Positions 8,809 through 17,879 are shown, counted from the stretch's first letter. The stretch: DNA of 64,000 bases from Bradyrhizobium sp. 190 (GCF_023073415.1 NZ_JADPJL010000032.1:1-64000); one strand, 5' to 3'. The notes: generated by a model from the sequence alone, not told the origin. Translations and numbers: made by a program.

Positions 8809-9816
8809 ATGAACCAGCCTTTGCGCATCGGCCTGATCGGCGCCGGCATGGTGAGCCGTCACCACCTGATTGCCTGGGCGACTATACCAAATCAGGCCCG
8901 CGTCGTGGCGATCGCCGATCCGGCTGCGGAGAACGCCGCGAGACGCGCGACCGAGTTCGAGATTTCGCAGACCTACGCCAGTGCCGAGACGATGCTGGCG
9001 GCAACTGAACTCGACGCCATCGATATCGCAGCGCCCCGAGAGCTGCACGCGCCGCTGGTGCGGCTCGCTGCCGCAAAGCAATTGCCCGTGCTGTGCCAGA
9101 AGCCGCTCGCGCCCAACCTTCAGGAGGCCGTTGAACTCGCGGCCGAAGTCGAAGCACTGACGCGCCTGATGGTGCATGAGAACTGGCGCTTTCGCGGCTA
9201 TTACCGCGACGCCGCAGCGTGGCTGCGCGAAGGCCGCATCGGCAATGTCAAGCAGGCGCAACTGACGCTTTTGACATCGGGCGTGCTGCCGGGACCGGAC
9301 GGGCTCTGCCCGGCGCTGGAGCGGCAGCCCTTCATGCGCCGTGAGCGGCGCATGCTGGTCGCGGAAGTCTTAATCCATCATCTCGATACGCTGCGCATGC
9401 TGCTCGGGCCGCTGAGCGTGACGGCGGCGCAGCTCTCCCAATCGAGTGAGCAACTCGTCGGCGAGGACGGCGCGGCGATCCAGCTTCGCTCCGAATACGG
9501 CGCCGCGGTTTCGGTCTTTGCAAGCTTCGCCGCCCATGGCCATCCGGCCGTTCAAGTCGACCGGCTGGAGATTCTCGGCGACAAGGGAGCCATCAAACTC
9601 GATGGGCCATCGCTGACGTGCTCGGGCGCCTCGCCCGGCGAGTGCATCTACGATCTCGCCACCGAGTATCAGGGGTCCTATAACCGGACGATCGCGCATT
9701 TCGTGCAGTCGTTGCGCGACAACGCCCCCTTCGAGACGGCGCCGCAGGACAATCTCGAGACTTTGCGTCTGGTCGAGGATTGCTATCGGCTGTCGGGCTG
9801 GGAGGCTCTGCGATGA
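8809..9816 (+). CDS. Gfo/Idh/MocA-family oxidoreductase
   Basis: 335 aa NAD(P)-dependent sugar oxidoreductase. The N-terminal Rossmann motif is LRIGLIGAGMVSRHHL. The characteristic CQKPLAPN near residue 97-104 corresponds to the EKP motif, with Gln in place of Glu. The C-terminal part is the alpha/beta domain (family motif HHLDTLRMLLGPL near 190). ATG 8809 gives the family N-terminus; an in-frame GTG at 8773 is less likely because it would start at operator site 2. It overlaps the GntR gene by 4 nt (ATGA) and is divergent from the dehydratase. It probably oxidises or epimerises a sugar in the same pathway. Confidence 0.85.
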   Translation: MNQPLRIGLIGAGMVSRHHLIAWATIPNQARVVAIADPAAENAARRATEFEISQTYASAETMLAATELDAIDIAAPRELHAPLVRLAAAKQLPVLCQKPLAPNLQEAVELAAEVEALTRLMVHENWRFRGYYRDAAAWLREGRIGNVKQAQLTLLTSGVLPGPDGLCPALERQPFMRRERRMLVAEVLIHHLDTLRMLLGPLSVTAAQLSQSSEQLVGEDGAAIQLRSEYGAAVSVFASFAAHGHPAVQVDRLEILGDKGAIKLDGPSLTCSGASPGECIYDLATEYQGSYNRTIAHFVQSLRDNAPFETAPQDNLETLRLVEDCYRLSGWEALR

Positions 9817-10505
9817 AGCCGCAGGAATCGTTGACCGAAACTTCCACGCTGACGCGTGAGGAGGAGCAGGCCGAGGTCATCCGCCGGCTGGAAGAGGACA
9901 TTATCTTCGGCCGCTTCGCGCCAGGTCTGCGGCTGGTCGAGGACACGCTGATGCAGCGCTATGGCGCCAGCCGGCATTTCGTGCGGCAGGCGCTATTCCA
10001 GCTTGAACGCCAGGGCATCGTGCTGCGCGAGAAAAATATCGGCGCCACGGTGCGGTTCTATTCGGCCGAGGAAGTGCGCCAGATCTACGAGGTGCGGGAA
10101 ATGCTGACGCGGCAGGCGGCGCTGATGATCGCCCTGCCCGCCCCCGCCAGCCTGATCGCGCAGTTGAACGAATTGCAGCGACAATACTGCGCGAAGGCCG
10201 ATGCGCAGGATTTGCGCGGCATCCACGAGGCCAACGACGCCTTTCACGTCGCGCTGTTTTCGGCCTGCGGCAACCCGTATCTGGTCCGCTCGCTGCAGGA
10301 CTACATGAACCTGACCCTGCCGATGCGCGCCAAGAATCTCGCCGACAAGGACGGACTGGCGCTATCCCGCCGCCAGCACGAATTGATGATCGAGCTGTTG
10401 AGAGGCCGCGACAGCTGGGCACTGGCGCAGCTCTGCGTCGATCATATGCAGTTCAGCAAGGCGGACTACCTCGGGCGCATTGCCGGAGATGGGGGCAAGC
10501 GCTAG
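9813..10505 (+). CDS. GntR-family transcriptional regulator, FCD subfamily
   Basis: 230 aa. N-terminal winged helix (about residues 15-85: EVIRRLEEDIIFGRFAPGLRL, then SRHFVRQALFQLERQGIVL) and an all-helical FCD effector domain (about 95-215), with YEVREMLTRQAALM and the metal-ligand-type ANDAFHVALFSACGNPYL. FCD regulators usually sense sugar acids or other organic acids. ATG 9813 overlaps the preceding stop by 4 nt. Its stop codon shares CTAG with the stop of the convergent uronate-dehydrogenase-like gene. The probable operator pair lies at 8687-8764. Confidence 0.9.
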   Translation: MKPQESLTETSTLTREEEQAEVIRRLEEDIIFGRFAPGLRLVEDTLMQRYGASRHFVRQALFQLERQGIVLREKNIGATVRFYSAEEVRQIYEVREMLTRQAALMIALPAPASLIAQLNELQRQYCAKADAQDLRGIHEANDAFHVALFSACGNPYLVRSLQDYMNLTLPMRAKNLADKDGLALSRRQHELMIELLRGRDSWALAQLCVDHMQFSKADYLGRIAGDGGKR

Positions 10506-11326
10506 CGCTTGCTCCAGTCCACGATCCTATCCTTGTCGCCGTCGAACTCCATGCTGCAGAAGGTGCCGCCCTGGTAGTAATCGCCGACCGGGTCCGGCTT
10601 GAGCTTGGCCTGCTCCGCCATGGCGTGTTCGCGGAAATCTTCTCCGCGACCGGTCGGCCGATAGCCGAGTTCGTAGGCGCGATGGTTGTCCCACCAGGCG
10701 CGCTCGTTGTAGGAAGCGCCGTAGAAGATCTCGAAGTGAATGTCGGGATGATCGAGCCCGATGCGGCAGAGCTGCACCAGATCTTCCGGTTTCAGCCAGA
10801 TCGAAAGGCGGCGATGATCAAGCGGCATCTCGCCGAAATTGCCGATTCTGAGACAGGTGACGCCAAGCCCGTGCTTGTCGGCATAGAGCGCGCCGACCGC
10901 TTCGCCGAACACCTTGCTGACGCCGTAGCGGCTGTCCGGGCGCGCGGTGACGTCGGTGCCGATCCGGTGATGGCGCGGATAGAAGCCGACCGCATGGTTG
11001 GACGAGGCGAACACCACGCGCTTGACGCCCTTCTTCCGCGCCGCCTCGAACAGGTTATAGCCGCCGATGATGTTGGACTGCAGGATCGAATCCCAGGGGC
11101 CTTCGACCGAATAGCCGCCGAAATGCAGGATGCCGTCGACGCCTTCGCAGATCGCCTCGACCTGGGCGAGATCGGCGAGATCAGCCGCCTTGAACGTCTC
11201 GTCCTTGCCGAGATCGGCCGGCGCCTTCAGATCGCTCAGCAGCAGGTCCGGATAGATCGGCGGCAACAGCTTGCGCAGGCTCGTGCCGATCCCGCCGGCA
11301 GCGCCGGTCATCAATATGCGTGGCAT
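10502..11326 (-). CDS. udh: NAD-dependent epimerase/dehydratase, uronate dehydrogenase-like
   Basis: 274 aa short-chain extended-fold enzyme. TGAAGGIGTSLRKLL NAD motif at the N-terminus, FASSNHAVGFYPRH near residue 112, and catalytic YGVSK near 140. SSNH, the YGVSK context, ERAWWDN near 215 and the C-terminal YYQGGTF resemble Agrobacterium-type uronate dehydrogenase, which oxidises galacturonate or glucuronate to an aldarolactone. Start ATG 11326 is set by the family N-terminus MPRILMTG. An SMP-30 lactonase lies divergently next door, which would open such a lactone. It overlaps the GntR gene tail to tail by 4 nt. Confidence 0.78.
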   Translation of the reverse strand: MPRILMTGAAGGIGTSLRKLLPPIYPDLLLSDLKAPADLGKDETFKAADLADLAQVEAICEGVDGILHFGGYSVEGPWDSILQSNIIGGYNLFEAARKKGVKRVVFASSNHAVGFYPRHHRIGTDVTARPDSRYGVSKVFGEAVGALYADKHGLGVTCLRIGNFGEMPLDHRRLSIWLKPEDLVQLCRIGLDHPDIHFEIFYGASYNERAWWDNHRAYELGYRPTGRGEDFREHAMAEQAKLKPDPVGDYYQGGTFCSMEFDGDKDRIVDWSKR

Positions 11327-11419
11327 TTCGTTCCTCTTATCTCTCGACCGATTTGCGGTCATTAGCCGGGAATGATAGCAGACTCAAACGCTCAGGGAAC
11401 GCAACAACGAGAACAGCAA

Positions 11420-12388
11420 ATGTCCGACGCAGCATCGCATTCAGCCGGCTGGCGTCCGGCGACGTATTATCCCGATCCGGCCATTCAAGCCCTCGATCCG
11501 CGCTTTGAGAAATATTGGCTCAAGCTGTCGGCGGTGGAGCGGCTGACCACCGGTCTGCGCTGGGCCGAAGGGCCGGTGTGGTTCGGCGACGGACGGTATC
11601 TGTTGTGCAGCGACATTCCGAACCAGCGCATCCTCAAATGGGAAGAGGAGACCGGCGCGGTCAGCATCTTCCGCAAGCCGTCCAACTTCGCCAACGGCAA
11701 CACCCGCGACCGTCAGGGACGTCTCGTCACCTGCGAGCACGGCGGCCGCCGCGTCACCCGCACCGAATATGACGGATCGATCACGGTGCTGATGGACTCC
11801 TTCGACGGCAAACGGCTGAACTCCCCGAACGACGTCGTCGTGAAGTCCGACGGTTCGATCTGGTTCACCGATCCGGTGTTCGGCCTGCTCGGAAATTACG
11901 AGGGCTACAAGGCCGAGCCCGAGATCGACATGAACGTCTACCGGATCGATGGTGCGACCGGCAAGGCGACCATCGTCGCCGAGGGGATTCTCGGGCCCAA
12001 CGGGCTGTGCTTCTCGCCGGACGAGAAGATTCTCTACATCATCGAATCCCGCGGCGTGCCGAACCGCAAGATCCTCGCCTGCGACGTCGCTGCCGGCGGC
12101 GACAAGCTCTCCAACAAGCGCGTCCTCGTCGACGCCGGCCCCGGCACGCCCGACGGCATGCGCTGCGACATCGACGGCAATCTGTGGTGCGGCTGGGGCA
12201 TGGGCGATCCCGAACTCGACGGCGTCGTGGTGTTCGCGCCAGATGGCGTCATGATCGGCCGCATCGCGCTCCCCGAGCGCTGCGCCAACCTCTGCTTCGG
12301 CGGCTTGAAGCGCAACCGCCTGTTCATGGCGGCGAGCCAGTCGATCTACGCGCTCTACGTGAACACGCAGGGCGCACCGGGCGGATAG
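11420..12388 (+). CDS. SMP-30/gluconolactonase-family lactonase
   Basis: 323 aa six-bladed beta-propeller enzyme. The metal Glu lies in GLRWAEGPVWFGDG near residue 50, NSPNDVVVKSDGSIWFTDPVFG near 140 supplies the Asn ligand, and GPNGLCFSPDEK and GTPDGMRCDIDGNLW (Asp ligand) follow. This set matches calcium/zinc gluconolactonases. It hydrolyses aldono- or aldarolactones to the open acid, fitting the uronate-dehydrogenase-like gene 94 bp away on the other strand. ATG 11420 is preferred; an in-frame ATG at 11372 is possible. There is no signal peptide, so it is cytosolic. Confidence 0.85.
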   Translation: MSDAASHSAGWRPATYYPDPAIQALDPRFEKYWLKLSAVERLTTGLRWAEGPVWFGDGRYLLCSDIPNQRILKWEEETGAVSIFRKPSNFANGNTRDRQGRLVTCEHGGRRVTRTEYDGSITVLMDSFDGKRLNSPNDVVVKSDGSIWFTDPVFGLLGNYEGYKAEPEIDMNVYRIDGATGKATIVAEGILGPNGLCFSPDEKILYIIESRGVPNRKILACDVAAGGDKLSNKRVLVDAGPGTPDGMRCDIDGNLWCGWGMGDPELDGVVVFAPDGVMIGRIALPERCANLCFGGLKRNRLFMAASQSIYALYVNTQGAPGG

Positions 12389-12410
12389 GTCGGCGTCGAC
12401 CAGCGCCGGT

Positions 12411-13307
12411 TTATCCCTTCTTCTCCTGCGCGGCGGCGGTCTGCTTGGCGAGCGCGTCTTCAAACGCCTTCTCAAGCGTCGCAGCGTAAGCGTTGAACTC
12501 GCCGGGATTGACGAACGGATTGGGCGCGCCATCCGAGATCAAGGCACGCTTGTCCTGCATCCTGTACATCTCCGGATGCGGCGCGAGCAGCACATCCACC
12601 TTCATGTCCTTTGCCCGCGCGAACGTCTTCCTGTAATCGGTAACGATCCCGGAATAGGTCGGGTTGGTCACGAGCCGGTTCAGCGCCACGGTGCCGCTGC
12701 AGAAAATCAGGACGGAGCGCGTGGCATCGCCGTCCTTCACCGAAAATTCCCAGCTCGTGCAGCCCGGCGAATGGCCGGGGGTTTCGCGGGCGGTCAGCGT
12801 GACGTCACCGATCGTAACCTTATCGCCCTCGCGCACCGTGCGGTCCACCTTCACCGGCGGAAAATTGAGCGCAGTGTCTTCCTGCGCACCCGGATAGTAG
12901 CCGCCTTCAAGCAGCGGCTTGTCGGCTTCGCCGGCGACAAGTTGGCCACCGCTGGCCTGTTTCAATTCGGCAAGGCCGCCGGTGTGATCGATATGCGCGT
13001 GGGTGTTGAGGAGATATCTGATGTCGGTGACCTTGAAGCCGAGTTTCTCGATGCTCGCCTTGATCTGCGAGGTTGCTTCCGGCATCACCGTGTCCACCAG
13101 GATATGGCCCTGCGACGACGTGATCAGGTAGGACGCCAGGCCATCGGTTCCAACATAATAGACGTTGCCGATCATCTTGAACGGCTCGGTTGGCGCGTTC
13201 CACTTTACCTTGAGGGTCTCGAGCAGATCCTTGACGGTCTGGGCCTGCACTGTCCCTGCAAGCGACAGAAGCGCGACGAGCGCAACGACGATTTTCTTCA
13301 CGGGCAT
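12411..13307 (-). CDS. Subclass B3 metallo-beta-lactamase (BJP-1-like)
   Basis: 298 aa with a Sec signal peptide (MPVKKIVVALVALLSLAGTVQA, cut near residue 22). Zinc ligands are all present: HAHIDH at 103-108, His179 in TPGHSPGCTSW and His244 in APHPEMY, the B3 pattern. The GGYYPG and FCSGTVALNRLV segments closely match BJP-1 of Bradyrhizobium as I remember it. The expected role is periplasmic hydrolysis of beta-lactams, including carbapenems. ATG 13307 begins the signal peptide; an upstream extension runs through a REP element and is rejected. The gene stands alone downstream of the aldehyde dehydrogenase terminator. Another MBL-fold hydrolase function is the alternative. Confidence 0.88.
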   Translation of the reverse strand: MPVKKIVVALVALLSLAGTVQAQTVKDLLETLKVKWNAPTEPFKMIGNVYYVGTDGLASYLITSSQGHILVDTVMPEATSQIKASIEKLGFKVTDIRYLLNTHAHIDHTGGLAELKQASGGQLVAGEADKPLLEGGYYPGAQEDTALNFPPVKVDRTVREGDKVTIGDVTLTARETPGHSPGCTSWEFSVKDGDATRSVLIFCSGTVALNRLVTNPTYSGIVTDYRKTFARAKDMKVDVLLAPHPEMYRMQDKRALISDGAPNPFVNPGEFNAYAATLEKAFEDALAKQTAAAQEKKG

Positions 13308-13386
13308 CCTCCATCTTTTCTTGTTGCGTCGTCGCCGTGCCGGCTTCGGCATTGACGTGAATCTTAGTCTGACGATGATTCTGGTC

Positions 13387-13420
13387 AAAAAAATGCCGGC
13401 CGCCTTTCGGCAGCCGGCAT
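13387..13420 (-). terminator. Intrinsic terminator behind the aldehyde dehydrogenase gene
   Basis: On the minus strand, stem ATGCCGGCTGCC, loop GAAA, stem GGCGGCCGGCAT, then at least six T. It lies 159 bp past the dehydrogenase stop codon and 80 bp before the metallo-beta-lactamase start, so it separates the two transcripts. Confidence 0.85.
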
Positions 13421-13433
13421 CGTTCACAGCGAT

Positions 13434-13571
13434 CGTAGGGTGGGCAAAGCGAAGCGTGCCCACCATTCCTTGCGATGCGCGATGGTGGGCACGGCGCAAG
13501 TGCGCCTTTGCCCACCCTACGAAGCAGTCCATTGTTGATCGACAGATGGATTGCTTCGCTCGCAATGACGG
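13434..13571. repeat. Two abutting REP elements
   Basis: 13434-13521 is a GTAGGGTGGGCAAAGCGAAG-type palindrome ending CTTTGCCCACCCTACG. It is followed by a half element (13525-13571) with GCAGTCCATTG...ATGGATTGCTTCGCTCGCAATGACGG, of the same type as 50560-50644. The pair fills most of the gap between the aldehyde dehydrogenase and its terminator. Confidence 0.8.
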
Positions 13572-13578
13572 GTGAGGC

Positions 13579-15009
13579 TTACGCCGCGTTGTAGCCGGCG
13601 ACCGCCTTCACCTCGAGATATTCCTCGAGGCCGTACTTGCCCCACTCGCGACCGTTGCCGGACTGCTTGTAGCCGCCGAACGGCGCGGTGCGGTCGTTCG
13701 GCACGCCCTGCAGGTTGATGTTGCCGGCGCGGATCTGGCGGGCCACGCGGCGCGCGCTTTCCACCGTATCGCCCGTGACGTAACCGGCGAGACCATAGGG
13801 CGTGTCGTTGGCGATCTTCACCGCTTCGGCTTCATCCTTGGCGCCGATGATGGTCAGCACCGGTCCGAAGATTTCCTCCCGCGCGATCGTCATCTCGTTG
13901 GTGACGTCGGCGAAGATGGTCGGGCGGACATAGAAGCCCTTGTTGACGCCTTCCGGCAGGCCCGGACCACCGGCGACCAGGGTTGCACCTTCGTCGATGC
14001 CCTTCTTGATCAGCGCCTGGATCTTGTCCCACTGGATGCGCGACACGACCGGGCCGATGGTGGTGCCTTCGGCGCGGGGATCGCCCGCCTTGGTCTTGTC
14101 GGCGACGCCCTTGGCGATGGCGGCCACTTCCTTCATCTTCGACAGCGGCACGATCATGCGCGACGGCGCGTTGCAGGACTGTCCGGAGTTGTTGAACATG
14201 TGCATCACGCCGCCGGTCACGGCCTTGGTGAGGTCGGCGCCTTCGAGAATGACGTTCGGCGACTTGCCACCCAGTTCCTGGCTGACGCGCTTGACGGTCG
14301 GGGCGGCGCGCTTGGCGACGTCGACGCCGGCGCGGGTCGAGCCGGTGAACGAGATCATGTCGATGTCAGGGTGCTCGCTCATGGCGGCGCCGACTTCAGG
14401 GCCGAGGCCGTTGAGGAGGTTGAACACGCCCTTCGGCACGCCGGCTTCATGGAGGATTTCGGCGAAGATCAACGCCGAGGTCGGCGTGAATTCCGAGGGC
14501 TTGAGGATCATGGTGCAACCGGCGGCGAGCGCGGGCGCGACCTTGCAGGCGATCTGGTTGAGCGGCCAGTTCCACGGCGTGATCATGCCGATGACGCCGA
14601 CCGGCTCACGCACGACGACAGCAGTGCCGACGTTTTCCTCGAAATGGTAGTTCTTGAGCACTTCCAGCGTGGAAGCGATGTGGCCAAGGCCGGCACCGGC
14701 CTGCAGGCGTTCGGCCATCGGCAGCGGCGCACCCATTTCGTCGGAAACGGCGGCGCCGATTTCCTTCATGCGGCCCTTGTAGACCTCGATGATCTTTTCC
14801 AGAAGCGCGATGCGCTCTTCGCGGCTGGTCTTCGAATAGGTCACGAAGGCGCGCTTGGCGGCGGCAACGGCCTTGTCGAGGTCGGCCTTCGAGCCGAGCG
14901 CAACTTCGTACATCGCTTCTTCGGTCGCCGGATTGACGACGGGGGTGGATTTCTTGACGGCGGGATCGACCCAGGCGCCATCGATGTAGAATTGCATGCG
15001 GTTGACCAT
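13579..15009 (-). CDS. NAD(P)-dependent aldehyde dehydrogenase
   Basis: 476 aa class 3-type aldehyde dehydrogenase. Cofactor region TPWNWPLNQIACKVAPALAAG (about 140-160), general-base Glu in VSQELGGKSPNVI (about 240-252), and nucleophilic Cys in FNNSGQSCNAPSRM (about 275-288). It oxidises an aldehyde to the acid; the substrate is unresolved. ATG 15009 has AGAGG 7 nt upstream. It is followed by REP elements and an intrinsic terminator. Upstream on the same strand, 364 bp away past another repeat, is the E1 dehydrogenase gene; they are probably separate transcripts. Confidence 0.88.
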   Translation of the reverse strand: MVNRMQFYIDGAWVDPAVKKSTPVVNPATEEAMYEVALGSKADLDKAVAAAKRAFVTYSKTSREERIALLEKIIEVYKGRMKEIGAAVSDEMGAPLPMAERLQAGAGLGHIASTLEVLKNYHFEENVGTAVVVREPVGVIGMITPWNWPLNQIACKVAPALAAGCTMILKPSEFTPTSALIFAEILHEAGVPKGVFNLLNGLGPEVGAAMSEHPDIDMISFTGSTRAGVDVAKRAAPTVKRVSQELGGKSPNVILEGADLTKAVTGGVMHMFNNSGQSCNAPSRMIVPLSKMKEVAAIAKGVADKTKAGDPRAEGTTIGPVVSRIQWDKIQALIKKGIDEGATLVAGGPGLPEGVNKGFYVRPTIFADVTNEMTIAREEIFGPVLTIIGAKDEAEAVKIANDTPYGLAGYVTGDTVESARRVARQIRAGNINLQGVPNDRTAPFGGYKQSGNGREWGKYGLEEYLEVKAVAGYNAA

Positions 15010-15176
15010 CGGAAACCTCTTTATCTCGGAGCAATGGAGGAGGAACGGTAGCGTTCGGCAGGCATCCTTGCACGAAAGCCAGGGCAGTTGAACCCGCCAT
15101 ATGCGGGGTGCCGCGATGCGGCAGGCGCTGGATATAAGGTCAGGGATGCGGAGGTGGCAAGGTGCGTACTCTTCTT

Positions 15177-15371
15177 ACCCTCTCCTGGAGGGGGTCGAGA
15201 CGAGCGAAGCTCGCTCTTGGGTCGGCGAGCATCGTGCGAAGCAGGATGCTCGCCGGGGTGGGGTGACGATCTCTCCTCGCGAACAGTGCCCGAGTTGAGA
15301 GATCACCCCACCCCGCCTCACATTCCGCTGCGCTCCATGTGAGTCGACCCTCCCCCTCCAGGGGAGGGTGA
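15177..15371. repeat. Large nested inverted-repeat element
   Basis: This fills most of the 364-bp gap 15010-15373. The outer arms read ACCCTCTCCTGGAGGGGG... and ...CCCTCCCCCTCCAGGGGAGGGT. An inner pair, GGTGGGGTGACGATCTCTC and GAGAGATCACCCCACC, encloses TCGCGAACAGTG. It resembles the element at 139-198 and looks like a compound bradyrhizobial REP. No coding potential was recognised. Confidence 0.75.
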
Positions 15372-15373
15372 AA

Positions 15374-17740
15374 TCACACCGCCATCTTCCGGTGCCGCAC
15401 CGGCGCTCCTACCGTCAGGCTTTCCGCCGCATCGATGATGGCGTTGGCGTCGATGCCGTAGTGGCGGTAGAGGTCGCCGATTGTACCGGTCTGGCCGAAC
15501 TGCTCGACGCCGAGCGCCTCGGCGCGGTGCCCGCGTACGCTGCCGAGCCAGCCGAGCGCCGCCGGGTGGCCGTCGATCACGGTCACAATGCCGCAGTCGC
15601 GGGTGAGCGGCGCCAGCAGTTTTTCGACATGGCTGAGATACTGGATGCCACGGCGGTCGCGCCGCAAACTCCGCGCAGCGGACCATCCGGCATGCAGCCG
15701 GTCGGCCGAGGTTACCGCCAATAAACCGACATCGCGGTGGCTTTCGCCGATGAAGCCTACCGCCTCGATCGCCTCCGGCGCCACCGCGCCGGTATAGGCG
15801 ATCACGATGTCGCAGTTCCGCCCCGGTTCGCGCAGCCAGTAGGCGCCCTCGGTGATGTTTCCTTGCAGTTCCGGCGCCATGATCCGCTGCGGCTGGTCCA
15901 GCGTGCGGGTCGAGAGCCGCAAATAGACCGAACCGCCCTCGCCGCCTTCGCGCTGCATGTGGCGGAAACCCCAGCCCATGATCACGGCAAGTTCATCGAC
16001 AAAGGCCGGCTCGAACGAGGCCAACCCGTCCTGCGCAATGCCGATCAAGGGCGTGGCGATCGACTGGTGCGCGCCGCCTTCTGGCGCCAGCGTGATACCC
16101 GACGGCGTCGCCACCACCATGAAGCGCGCATCCTGGTAGCAGGCATAATTCAGCGCATCGAGGCCGCGCTCGATGAAGGGATCGTACAGCGTGCCGACCG
16201 GCAGCAGCCGTTCGCCGTTGATCTGGTGCGAGAGCCCGAGCGCCGAGAGCATGATGAACAGGTTCATCTCGGCAATGCCGAGTTCCAAATGCTGACCCTT
16301 GGGTGAAAAATCCCAGTTGAAGGTCGACGGGATTTTCTCCTGCCGGAACAGATCGTGGTTCTCAGCTTTGGCGAACAGTCCGCGGCGGTTGACCCAGGCG
16401 CCGAGATTGGTTGAGACGGTGACATCGGGCGACGCGGTGACGATCCGCGCGGCCAGTTCGCTATCGCCGCGCGCGAGCTCGTTGAGCACCAAACCAAAGC
16501 CTTGTTGAGTGGACATCTGCGCCGCGGGCTTGAAGGTAAGCTGTTGCGGAACGTCGATGACGGGCGCGGTGAGACGGCGGCGCCCCTCTTGGTTGAACGG
16601 CGCTGCCGCCAAAAATGCTTCGAGCTCGGCCGGCGCCTGCGACAGGCCTTCGAACTTTTCCCATTCATGGCCGGGACGGATGTTCTGCGCGCTGCGCCAC
16701 TTCTCCATCTGCGCAACCGTCATCAGCCCCGCATGATTGTCCTTGTGACCCTGCATCGGCAGCCCGACGCCCTTGATGGTGTAGGCGATGAAGCAGACCG
16801 GGCGATCGTGGTCGATTGCCTCGAAGGCCTCGATCATGCTGGCCATGTCGTGTCCGCCGAGGTTGGACATCAGCGCCAGCAGTTCGTCGTCGCTGCGCCG
16901 GTCGATCAGTTGCGACACCTGCCCCTGATCACCGATGTCGTCTTGCAAATGCTTGCGGAAGGCAGCGCCACCCTGGAAGCACAGTGCCGCATACATCTGG
17001 TTCGGACAATTATCGATCCAGCGCTTCAACGCCTCGCCGCCGGGTTCGGCGAAAGCCGCCTGCATCAGACGGCCGTATTTCACGATCACCACGTCCCAGC
17101 CGAAATTGCGGAACATGGTCTCGAACTTTTCCCACAGCCCTTCCCGAACGACGGCATCAAGGCTCTGGCGGTTGTAATCGACGATCCACCAGGTGTTGCG
17201 GAGCGCATGTTTCCACCCCTCCAGCAGCGCCTCGAAAATGTTGCCCTCGTCCATCTCGGCATCGCCGACGAGCGCGATCATCCGCCCCTCGGGGCGATCC
17301 TTCATCCAGCCATGCGACGTGACGTAGTCCTGCACCAGCGACGAGAACAGCGTTTGCGCGACGCCGAGACCGACCGAGCCGGTGGAGAAATCGACGTCAT
17401 CGGCATCCTTGGTGCGCGACGGATAGGATTGCGCGCCCTTGTAGCCGCGGAAATTTTCCAGCTTCTCGCGGGTCTGGTGGTCGAACAGATACTGGATCGC
17501 GTGAAACACCGGGCTTGCGTGCGGCTTCACCGCGACGCGGTCCTGCGGACGGAGCACCGAGAAATACAGCGCCGACATGATGTTGGCGAGCGAGGCGGAC
17601 GAGGCCTGATGGCCGCCGACCTTCAAGCCGTCGCTACTGGGTCTGACGTGGTTGGCGTGATGGATCGTCCACGACGACAGCCAGAGAACCTTTGCCGCCA
17701 GCGCGGACAGCAATTCAAGGCGTGCGGGCTCGATGGGCAT
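15374..17740 (-). CDS. AceE/MdeB-like homodimeric 2-oxoacid dehydrogenase E1 (transketolase family)
   Basis: About 788 aa thiamine-diphosphate enzyme. Residues 1-270 hold the ThDP-binding motif GDAEMDEGNIFEALLEGW and WWIVDYNRQSLDAVV. The middle (about 430-600) is the pyrimidine-binding transketolase domain with the cofactor-activating Glu in LELGIAEMNLF. The order and length match homodimeric pyruvate dehydrogenase E1 (AceE), not the PdhA/PdhB pair. It is divergent from an Lrp-type regulator, the arrangement of mdeR-mdeB in Pseudomonas putida, where MdeB handles 2-oxobutyrate from methionine. No methionine gamma-lyase gene is visible here. ATG 17740 has GGAG 7 nt upstream; ATG 17746 lies too close to it. 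Confidence 0.8.
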   Translation of the reverse strand: MPIEPARLELLSALAAKVLWLSSWTIHHANHVRPSSDGLKVGGHQASSASLANIMSALYFSVLRPQDRVAVKPHASPVFHAIQYLFDHQTREKLENFRGYKGAQSYPSRTKDADDVDFSTGSVGLGVAQTLFSSLVQDYVTSHGWMKDRPEGRMIALVGDAEMDEGNIFEALLEGWKHALRNTWWIVDYNRQSLDAVVREGLWEKFETMFRNFGWDVVIVKYGRLMQAAFAEPGGEALKRWIDNCPNQMYAALCFQGGAAFRKHLQDDIGDQGQVSQLIDRRSDDELLALMSNLGGHDMASMIEAFEAIDHDRPVCFIAYTIKGVGLPMQGHKDNHAGLMTVAQMEKWRSAQNIRPGHEWEKFEGLSQAPAELEAFLAAAPFNQEGRRRLTAPVIDVPQQLTFKPAAQMSTQQGFGLVLNELARGDSELAARIVTASPDVTVSTNLGAWVNRRGLFAKAENHDLFRQEKIPSTFNWDFSPKGQHLELGIAEMNLFIMLSALGLSHQINGERLLPVGTLYDPFIERGLDALNYACYQDARFMVVATPSGITLAPEGGAHQSIATPLIGIAQDGLASFEPAFVDELAVIMGWGFRHMQREGGEGGSVYLRLSTRTLDQPQRIMAPELQGNITEGAYWLREPGRNCDIVIAYTGAVAPEAIEAVGFIGESHRDVGLLAVTSADRLHAGWSAARSLRRDRRGIQYLSHVEKLLAPLTRDCGIVTVIDGHPAALGWLGSVRGHRAEALGVEQFGQTGTIGDLYRHYGIDANAIIDAAESLTVGAPVRHRKMAV

Positions 17741-17823
17741 GGCCATACTCCGGACAGGGTCAGTATGCGCCAATTTTAGCGGGCGTGCCGGTGCCAAAAT
17801 TCTCAATTTCCTGCGACATACCG

Positions 17824-17879
17824 CCCAATATTGGGATAAAATACCACTGACTGCCTCAAAACCATGAGTTTATCCCAAT
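17824..17879. promoter_or_regulatory. Symmetrical operator region between E1 and Lrp genes
   Basis: CCCAATATTGGG (17824-17835) is a perfect 12-bp palindrome. ATTGGGATAAA (17830-17840) and TTTATCCCAAT (17869-17879) form an exact 11-bp inverted repeat 39 bp apart centre to centre. The right arm runs into the start codon of the Lrp-type gene. Such spaced, phased sites fit an octameric Lrp/AsnC protein and imply autoregulation plus control of the E1 gene. The binding is inferred. Confidence 0.6.

Noticed and set aside
13308..13565. N-terminal extension of the metallo-beta-lactamase
   Set aside because: It runs through a terminator and REP elements; the signal peptide starts at 13307.
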